A DNA stretch of 64,000 nucleotides from the NCBI RefSeq assembly GCF_030163755.1, contig NZ_JASJOE010000013.1, positions 1 through 64,000 on the forward strand, in the 5' to 3' direction. This DNA comes from Roseicyclus amphidinii. GTDB taxonomy: Bacteria; Pseudomonadota; Alphaproteobacteria; Rhodobacterales; Rhodobacteraceae. Both the position numbers and the translations under genes were made by a program. Positions 16,747-23,165 of the stretch are shown here, in pieces. Position 1 is the first letter of the stretch. Each line of letters begins with the position of its first letter. A model generated the notes under the pieces. It was not told the DNA's origin. It saw only the letters and a list, made by a program, of their open reading frames with translations, and did no database searches.

Positions 16747-18147
16747 TCAGGCGGGGATCAGGTCGTTCATGGTCAGCACCGCCTCGTTGCCGACGCGATG
16801 CCGGATGGTGTCGGCGGGGTAGCGGTCCATGATCTGCATGCGAAAGGCCTGCAGGGTCGTCATGAAGTCGCCGACCAACTCCAGGCCGTCCGCCGTCGCG
16901 TCCTCGTCGGCTCCGCCAAGCCCGATGGCTCCCTCGAAGTCGAACGTTCCCGGCGCGGCATCGAGCACCGCGTCCATGTTCGTGACCATCACGCGGATGC
17001 CGCCCGATTTGCTCAACGGATCGTTTTCCATCAGGCGCTCGGTCAGCTGCGCGCCGACGCCGGGGAGGGCCGCGGCCCGGTCCAGAACGGCCTTGTAGCC
17101 GTCGAGGAATTCGCGCCCGACCCGTTCCTTGCGGGACTCGGCGGCGTGTTCGCCCGTGGCACGGGCCTCGATACCCTCCATGAACGACAGCAGGTGCCCG
17201 AGGGAGCTCTTCACGTCATGCACAAGCCGCACGTCCCGGCCAGCCGGACCGTCCGCGTCGCGCCGGTTTTCCGAGGGCGTGCCCAGGCGGCAGCCATGCG
17301 ACTCCAGCTTGATGAACAGGCGTTCCTCGGTCATCCCCAGCGTGCCCTCGGCCATCGTGCCATAGAGCACCGTCGCTCGCCCGTTGGGCAGAAGCGTGTC
17401 GAGATCGGTCTTGCTTCCGAAGTCGAGGTCGATCCCGCGATGCGCCCCGTGCTCTTCGCGCTGGAAGGCCGACAGATGCGAGGATTTCCGCTGGTAGGCC
17501 TCGGGGCAGCCGTCGAGAAAGGCGCGCAGACGCCCACCCGGATCGGGAACGGTCGCCGCGCCCGAGGAGAAGGCGCCGACGCTTTCCTCGGCGGCGAGAT
17601 GGAGGAACCACATCACGTCCGACACATCCGAGAGGCTGGCCGCGCCCTCGGGCGGATTGCCCTGGAGGATGTCGGCGACCAGCGCCGCGCCGTTGTTCAC
17701 CTTGTCCTGAAGGCGGGCCACGATATCGGGATTGGCCGCGATGACCGAGGGCGCGATCAGATTGGGGCTGACCGTCACGGGCGCATCGCGCCCCGGAAGC
17801 GTCAGGCCGTTCTGCAGGGCGAGGGTTCTCGCGTCCTGCATGATCTGGCGCAGCTCGGTTTTCTTCAGCGACTTGTCCCGCGGTTCCTTGATGGTGTCGA
17901 GGAAGGTTTCGGGCAGTTGCGGATAGGCTGCGCGCAGATCGTTGGCGAGGGCCCGGCGCAGGGTCCGGTCCTCGAAGCCGCGATCGGCGACGGCGGCAGG
18001 ATGCATCGGCTTGAAGAGGTTCGAGATCTTCGAGGCGATCTTGTCGAAGATCGTGGGTTTCTGCGCCTGCTCGTTGTTCAGCTTGTCGAGGGTCAGCCGC
18101 CCGGTGAAACCGGTGGCGGCGGCATTCTGGAAACGGTCGATGCTCAT
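16747..18147 (-). CDS. Candidate T3SS effector, unknown family
   Basis: A 466-residue soluble protein with no signal peptide, preceded 11 bases upstream by a chaperone gene, the usual effector arrangement. Residues 30-47 contain KPTIFDKI and the amphipathic run FDKIASKISNLFKP, which is echoed in the RasGAP-like effector (residues 94-107). A central conserved-looking block includes HRGIDLDFG (236-244), LPNGRATVLYGTM and LFIKLESHGCR (277-287), suggesting a catalytic or binding core with Asp, Lys, Glu, His and Cys candidates. The C-terminal third is helical. I cannot assign an activity. A GAGG ribosome-binding site precedes ATG 18147. Confidence 0.7.
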   Translation of the reverse strand: MSIDRFQNAAATGFTGRLTLDKLNNEQAQKPTIFDKIASKISNLFKPMHPAAVADRGFEDRTLRRALANDLRAAYPQLPETFLDTIKEPRDKSLKKTELRQIMQDARTLALQNGLTLPGRDAPVTVSPNLIAPSVIAANPDIVARLQDKVNNGAALVADILQGNPPEGAASLSDVSDVMWFLHLAAEESVGAFSSGAATVPDPGGRLRAFLDGCPEAYQRKSSHLSAFQREEHGAHRGIDLDFGSKTDLDTLLPNGRATVLYGTMAEGTLGMTEERLFIKLESHGCRLGTPSENRRDADGPAGRDVRLVHDVKSSLGHLLSFMEGIEARATGEHAAESRKERVGREFLDGYKAVLDRAAALPGVGAQLTERLMENDPLSKSGGIRVMVTNMDAVLDAAPGTFDFEGAIGLGGADEDATADGLELVGDFMTTLQAFRMQIMDRYPADTIRHRVGNEAVLTMNDLIPA

Positions 18148-18158
18148 CGGTCAGGTCC

Positions 18159-18638
18159 TCACAGCTTGATCCAGTCGGCCGCATCGGCCGCATCGGTTGC
18201 CGGCATGTCGCCCGCGGCGGCGCCCAGGGGCATCCGTCCTGCATGCGCGATGTCGCGCAGGGCGGTCTGCCAGGTCCTCAGGGTCGTTGCGAACCGGTCG
18301 AGCGACTCCTCGAGCGTCGTGTCGGTGATCCAGCCGATCGGATGAACGCGCGTCAGCGTCACGATCTCGTCCTCGAGATCGTAGCCAAGGCTGCCGCCAT
18401 CGGTCAGCGCGGCTTGCGAATTCGCGGCCATCAGCATCCGGTGAAAGACGTCGGGCGCGTCGTCGGGCAGGCTGCCGACGATGCCGTAGAACATCACCTC
18501 GGTCTCGGCGCGGTCCATGCGGATGCCGATCTCGATCTCGTCGAGCGCCAGCGACAGGCTGCCCTGCTCGTCCAGCGTCAGGGCAAGGCCGATCCTTTCG
18601 CCGAAGCGCGAAAGGGCGTTTTCAAGAATGCGTCTCAT
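18159..18638 (-). CDS. Class I T3SS chaperone (CesT-like) for the downstream effector
   Basis: A 159-residue acidic protein with the CesT/SycE order of elements: helix (RRILENALSRFGERIGLALT), strands (SLSLALDEIEIGIRMD, EVMFYGIVGSLP), helix (DVFHRMLMAANSQAAL), strands (LGYDLEDEIVTLTRVHP) and helix (TLEESLDRFATTLRTWQTAL). A disordered Ala/Asp linker then leads to a tail WIKL, matching the tails of other chaperones here. Its gene is followed 11 bases later by the 466-residue effector candidate. The start ATG 18638 has GGGAA upstream. Confidence 0.75.
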   Translation of the reverse strand: MRRILENALSRFGERIGLALTLDEQGSLSLALDEIEIGIRMDRAETEVMFYGIVGSLPDDAPDVFHRMLMAANSQAALTDGGSLGYDLEDEIVTLTRVHPIGWITDTTLEESLDRFATTLRTWQTALRDIAHAGRMPLGAAAGDMPATDAADAADWIKL

Positions 18639-18732
18639 CTGGTGGTTCCCATCGTTAGGCTCGTGCAGGCAGGCTATTGCCCCGCCGCCCGGCCGGGCGT
18701 GCTGTCCGATACCCGCGGTGCGGGCGGGGTGG

Positions 18733-19821
18733 TCAGGCGGCGAATTCCGCTTCGACGTGCTTGAGGAACTGGTCGTGCAGATCCAGCATGTTGCCGTCGA
18801 GCGGTGACTGGAAATGGATGCCGGTTCCCAGCCCGTCGATGAACGGCACAGTGCCGCGCAGGGCCGAGACCGGATCGCCATAGGGCGAGATCGAGGTGAC
18901 CAACTCGGGCGCGCGCGCCACGTTGTCGGGCGGCAGCCGGTCGATCAGCCCCTTTTGCAGATGCGAGGGGCAGAAGGCCGTGCAGGTGAGCGGCTGCGCC
19001 TGCGACAGGGCCGCGAACATCGCTTCGCCGCCGCCCTTGGAATGGCCGATGGTGCGGAGCTGCGTGCCCTCGGGCAGGCCGGCCTGCGGCAGCATGGCCA
19101 GGATGCCCTGCGTGAACTGCGCGGCCTGCTTGTAGCTTGTCGGCACCACGCCCAACCCCGCCAACAGGTTGGCGCCCCATTGCTTGACGGTCGACAAGAA
19201 ATTGTTGCCGGGCTTCGACCGGGCGAAGAGGTCGTCGCCCGTCGCCTTGCCCGAAGTCGTGCCGCCGAAGGAGAGCACCACCTCGTTGGCCTCCGCATTG
19301 TGCAGGACGCTGACGGTCAGCCCGCTTTTCGCATCGACGAAGGTTCCGAATTCGGCGCCATAGGCGCGGGTGTCACCCTCGGCCGGGCCGTGCAGCCCCA
19401 TCTGTGCCGCGACATCGGACATCACCGTCTTGAGCCCCTGATGGGCAGCCCCGGTCGTCCAGCCCTCGGGCAGTGCGCCTGCGTCGCGGGTGTAGGCGAA
19501 GTTCGACAGCCGCGCGTCGCTCAGGATCGCCGCGCGCGCGGCGGGGTCCTGCGGCGGCGGCTCCTTGCGGTAGGGACCACCGGCTTGCGGTGTTGCGGGC
19601 TGCAGGGCCTGCAAGGCGCCGGCCCCGCCCCGCGCCGCCCCCAGCACCATCTGCGGCACCCGGCCATCGGCGGGCAGCGCGCGTGGCTCCGGCGATTGCC
19701 ATGTCCCGGCAAGGTGCGAGGGACCGGGCGGGGCCTCGGCCGTGCGGGGCGCGCCCTGTGCCGTTTCCGCAGCGATGCGATGCTGCCCGATCATCGGGGC
19801 TGAAGGGATCGTCGTGCTCAT
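18733..19821 (-). CDS. Candidate T3SS effector with lipase-like alpha/beta hydrolase fold
   Basis: A 362-residue protein. Residues 1-95 are disordered and Ala/Pro-rich, as in secretion and chaperone-binding regions. The rest looks like a class 3 lipase or Mbeg1-like alpha/beta hydrolase. A strand EVVLSFGGTTSGKATGDD (180-197) fits the oxyanion-loop region, and TIGHSKGGGEA (257-267) is a nucleophile elbow with Ser261. Asp316 (SPYGDPVSA) and His336 or His349 are candidates for the rest of the triad. A phospholipase or other esterase acting in the host cell is plausible. No signal peptide is present, and a chaperone gene lies 48 bases upstream. Confidence 0.7.
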   Translation of the reverse strand: MSTTIPSAPMIGQHRIAAETAQGAPRTAEAPPGPSHLAGTWQSPEPRALPADGRVPQMVLGAARGGAGALQALQPATPQAGGPYRKEPPPQDPAARAAILSDARLSNFAYTRDAGALPEGWTTGAAHQGLKTVMSDVAAQMGLHGPAEGDTRAYGAEFGTFVDAKSGLTVSVLHNAEANEVVLSFGGTTSGKATGDDLFARSKPGNNFLSTVKQWGANLLAGLGVVPTSYKQAAQFTQGILAMLPQAGLPEGTQLRTIGHSKGGGEAMFAALSQAQPLTCTAFCPSHLQKGLIDRLPPDNVARAPELVTSISPYGDPVSALRGTVPFIDGLGTGIHFQSPLDGNMLDLHDQFLKHVEAEFAA

Positions 19822-19868
19822 GTCGGTGGTCCTTTCCCCTGCTTTCCGTCCTGTCCGTTCCGACCCGC

Positions 19869-20348
19869 TCAGATCCGCAGGACCCAGTCCTCGCCATGTC
19901 CTGCCGGGCCCGGACCCGGAGCCGAGGCCGGCATCTCTTCGGGTTCGACCGTTGCGATGTGCAGCGCGAGGCCCTGGGCGAGGCCGCAAAGCGCCTCGAT
20001 GCGTTGCAGGAAGGTGATGACGTTGATCGAGAGGGGCAGCGTTTCGAGGGCGAGGAAAACGCCCCGCGCGCTGTCCACCGACAGGACAATGCCGCCAAGC
20101 GCCTCGCGGTCGGCGTTGAGCTTGAGAAGCGCGACCGCGCGGGCGGTGTCCAGATCGCGGTTGCCGCTCAGACGCCCGAAGGGGGCGATGGCCGTGCAGG
20201 CCTCCGGGCCCGGACCCGCCTCGATGATCATCGCAACCGACTTGTCGCCGCGCGCCAGAACCACCGTGCCGGAGGACGCGTCCAGCCCCTGCCGGATATG
20301 TCCCGAAAGCGCCTCGATCAGCCGCCCGAAATCCCTTTGTTCCATCAT
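19869..20348 (-). CDS. Class I T3SS chaperone for the hydrolase effector
   Basis: A 159-residue CesT-like protein: N-terminal helix (DFGRLIEALSGHIRQGL), strands (TVVLARGDKSVAMIIEAG), a middle helix (DTARAVALLKLNADREALG), strands (GIVLSVDSARGVFLALETLP) and a C-terminal helix. An acidic, Pro-rich linker ends in DWVLRI, matching the tails of other chaperones in the window. It is immediately upstream of the alpha/beta hydrolase gene. Two adjacent ATGs (20348 and 20345) are possible starts. It begins the minus-strand effector unit that terminates near 16700. Confidence 0.72.
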   Translation of the reverse strand: MMEQRDFGRLIEALSGHIRQGLDASSGTVVLARGDKSVAMIIEAGPGPEACTAIAPFGRLSGNRDLDTARAVALLKLNADREALGGIVLSVDSARGVFLALETLPLSINVITFLQRIEALCGLAQGLALHIATVEPEEMPASAPGPGPAGHGEDWVLRI

Positions 20349-20430
20349 CCTGATCCGTCTCAACCGTGTCATCCGAGGTGTAGGCGGATCGGCGAAGGGC
20401 ACCTGTATCGCCCTTCACACCGGGGACGGG

Positions 20431-22719
20431 TCAGCGCGAGGCGGCGGATTGCAGGCGCAACTGGCGGGTCAGGTCGTTGATCTGCGCGTCCGAGCGCACG
20501 ACGCGCGGTGTGAGCAGGATCAGAAGCTCGGTGCGCGACTGCGTGTTCGTGGTGCGGTTGAACGCCTGCCCCAGCACGGGGATGCGGCGCAGCACGGGAA
20601 CCCCGTCCTCGCCCACTTCCGAGCGTTCCTGGATCATGCCGCCCAGAAGCACGGTGTCCCCGGACCGGATGTTGACCTGGCTGCTCAGGCTGCGCTGCGA
20701 CACGACCGGGTTGCTGCCCGCCACGGTCTGCGAAAGGTTCGCGCTGCTGATCTGCTGGTTGATGGTCAGCGCCACCTCGTTGGCGGGGCTGATGCGCGGC
20801 GTGACCTGCAGGGAGACCCCCACGTCCCGTGTCGAGACCTCCTGCGTCACGACGACCTGGCCGTCCTGCGACGAGCTTTGCGAGGCCGTGATGAAGGGGA
20901 TCTGGTCGCCCACGCTGAGCGTGCCGGTGCTGCCGTTCGCCACCGTCAGGTAGGGCGAGGAGATCACCCGGACATTCGTGACCGACTGCAGCGCGCTCAG
21001 CACGAGCTGCATGTTCGTCGAACCCGACCCGGTCGAACTGACCACCGCGGAAAAGCCGCTGCCGCCCCCGTCGCCGGCGGCCTGGGTCGACGAGGACCGG
21101 ACCGTCAGGCCGTTGGATTGCAGGAACATCTGCACGCCGTATTGCAGCGCGTCGTTGATCGTCACCTCGATGATGGTGGCCTCGATCACGACTTGCGCCT
21201 GCGGCACGTCGAGGGCGGTCACCGCCTGCTGGATGCGGCGGTAGTCGGCGAAGCTGGAGCGCACGAGAAGCGAGTTGTTGCGCGTGTCGGCCACGATCGA
21301 GACCTCGCCGCTGCGGTCGCCGCCCTGGGGCGCCGCGCGCGCCTGAGCGCCGCCGCCCGACTGGCCGATCTGCACCTGCGGGGGTGGAACCGGCTCGCCG
21401 CCGGAAGTGCCGCGCAACGCTCGGATCGTCGCGCTGGCGATGGCCGAGGTGCCGTCACTCGGGGCCGCGGGCGTCTCGGCCGCGCCCGAGGCCCCGAGCC
21501 CGGCCTGTCCGAAGACGGCGAGAAGCTGGCCTGCGGTTTCCTCGGCATCGAGATGCGTGAGCTGGATCACGCGGACGTTCACCTCGTCACGGATGTCGGC
21601 GTCGAGCGTGCGGATCATGTTGCGCGCCGAGGTGATCGAGGCCTGCGAGCGCGCCACGACCAGCACCGATTGCCGCTGCTCGATCGGCAGGAACAGGAGG
21701 TCACCGAGATTGCGCGCCTGGTAGAGTTCCGACATCTGCGCCGCCACCACCGTGGGGGCGGCATGGCGCAGTGGAACGATGGCCAGTTCCTGCGGCCCGC
21801 GGCCCTCACCGGCAAGCGAGCGGACCAGCTCTTCGATCGAGTCGAACTGCGAGGGATCGCCACGCACGATGATCCGGTTGCCGTTCCCGCCGAGGGCGAG
21901 CGTGTTGCTCGTGGGCATCAGCACGCTTGCCACCTCGAGAAGGTTCTCGGGCGCCGGGCCGGACAGGTCGAAGGTGTGGATCGCGCCGCCCGTGTCGGAT
22001 TGCCGGCTCAACCCGGTCAGCTGGGTCAGCTCATCGGCGGTCCCGACATGGTAGACCGAGTTGAAGAACTGCACGAGATAGCCGTTCCGCGCGAGGATGT
22101 CGCTGAAGATCTGCAGCGCCTCGGGCCGGGAAAAGCTGTTCTCGGACCGGAAGGTGACCGAGCCGACCAGCGTGTCGCTGGCCACGTAGTTCACCGACAG
22201 AAGGTTGCCGAGGACCTTTTCCACGAAGCTGCGCATCGGTTCGTCGGTGAAGTTCATCGACACCGACGGCCCGGCATCGCTGATGTTCTGCCATTCCCCG
22301 CCGATGATGCGCTGGCGGCGCACGGGTTCGAACACCAGGTCTTCCGAGGCGATCTCGAAGTCGAAATCCGAAATGGTGCCCTGGTTGCCCCGCGTGTTGA
22401 GCGCCTCGGCCCGGACGCCGCCATGAAGCTCCGGTCCGTTCGGCGCGTTCAGCCGCGGGCCCAACTGGCCCGAGAAGGTGGTGGCGCGCAGGTTCTCGGC
22501 GGAAAAGAATGCGCGCAGCGCGGATGTCTCGCCCTGGGGCACGATGACCTCGGGGCCACCGTCGCGCGGTTGCACCGCGACAAGGTTCGGGCCGGCCGTC
22601 CGGTCGGTCGCCCCGGTCGTGTCGCAGGCCGACAGGCCGATCACCGACGCCGTCACGATCAGGGCCGCACGTGCCCAGCCCAGGGACCGTATCGCGCTGC
22701 AAACCACCTGCGCCACCAT
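20431..22719 (-). CDS. sctC: T3SS secretin SctC, GspD-like lipoprotein
   Basis: A 762-residue outer-membrane secretin. The N-terminus is a lipoprotein signal with lipobox (VIGLSAC, Cys32). The N domains look like GspD of type II systems rather than YscC: an N0 domain with SVTFRSENSFSRPEALQIFS, then repeated N-domain units (RHAAPTVVAAQMSELYQARN) and an N3-type motif VSIVADTRNNSLLVR. The C-terminal secretin core has QVVIEATIIEVTINDALQYG, VGDQIPFIT, VGVSLQVTPRISPANEV and LLGGMIQ. ATG 22719 has GGAG eight bases upstream; ATG 22773 gives 18 more residues and lacks a site. With sctD on the opposite strand and no gsp genes in the window, it is taken as the T3SS secretin. Confidence 0.88.
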   Translation of the reverse strand: MVAQVVCSAIRSLGWARAALIVTASVIGLSACDTTGATDRTAGPNLVAVQPRDGGPEVIVPQGETSALRAFFSAENLRATTFSGQLGPRLNAPNGPELHGGVRAEALNTRGNQGTISDFDFEIASEDLVFEPVRRQRIIGGEWQNISDAGPSVSMNFTDEPMRSFVEKVLGNLLSVNYVASDTLVGSVTFRSENSFSRPEALQIFSDILARNGYLVQFFNSVYHVGTADELTQLTGLSRQSDTGGAIHTFDLSGPAPENLLEVASVLMPTSNTLALGGNGNRIIVRGDPSQFDSIEELVRSLAGEGRGPQELAIVPLRHAAPTVVAAQMSELYQARNLGDLLFLPIEQRQSVLVVARSQASITSARNMIRTLDADIRDEVNVRVIQLTHLDAEETAGQLLAVFGQAGLGASGAAETPAAPSDGTSAIASATIRALRGTSGGEPVPPPQVQIGQSGGGAQARAAPQGGDRSGEVSIVADTRNNSLLVRSSFADYRRIQQAVTALDVPQAQVVIEATIIEVTINDALQYGVQMFLQSNGLTVRSSSTQAAGDGGGSGFSAVVSSTGSGSTNMQLVLSALQSVTNVRVISSPYLTVANGSTGTLSVGDQIPFITASQSSSQDGQVVVTQEVSTRDVGVSLQVTPRISPANEVALTINQQISSANLSQTVAGSNPVVSQRSLSSQVNIRSGDTVLLGGMIQERSEVGEDGVPVLRRIPVLGQAFNRTTNTQSRTELLILLTPRVVRSDAQINDLTRQLRLQSAASR

Positions 22720-23165
22720 TACCACCGCTCCAACCCGGCCTGACGGCTTCTGAATGAACCCGCGGTCAGGCATTGTTATTCTGACGTCGAAAAATAGGCG
22801 CTGTCCGTGAATTTTGTAAACTGCGCCGCGCGGCCGTCGCGCCGCTGCCGCGCCCTGTCACGTCTCGGGCAATGGCCTCGAATCGAATTCGGAGGGCCTC
22901 AAAGAACATGAAAAACAAAAGGGAATTCATCCATGCATTGCCCAAGGATGCTGCTTGCGGCCCGATCGCAGCCATCAGCGGGAGTGACATTTGTCACGAA
23001 TGCCGGGCCAGCGAATTGGCAGCACGGGGCAAGCCGCTGTAATCTGGCAGCGCGTTCACGCTCTCCGGCACCGTGTCGTGCCGTGGGAACAAGCATTTGT
23101 TTGCGCTCGGACAGCGGGGATACCCTGCACGCTGCCGCGCCGGGTTCTGGTGGTGCGATTGCCGA
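22720..23165. promoter_or_regulatory. Divergent sctC/sctD control region
   Basis: This 446-base gap has no convincing gene. It is richer in A and T than its surroundings, especially 22771-22935 (GTGAATTTTGTAAAC, GAAAAACAAAAGGG), as expected for divergent promoters. It contains dyad box 3. Short open frames here lack ribosome-binding sites. Confidence 0.6.
22984..22997. promoter_or_regulatory. T3SS dyad box 3 (perfect copy)
   Basis: GTGACATTTGTCAC is a perfect inverted repeat of GTGACA with a two-base centre. It is the best copy of the motif found before several T3SS units. Its GTGA-N6-TCAC geometry resembles CRP/FNR-family sites. It lies 169 bases before sctD and 265 before sctC. Confidence 0.55.

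Noticed and set aside
22984-22997. Naming the dyad a CRP or FNR site
   Set aside because: The GTGA-N6-TCAC geometry fits, but the central bases are conserved as well and other copies have degenerate right halves, so the regulator cannot be named.
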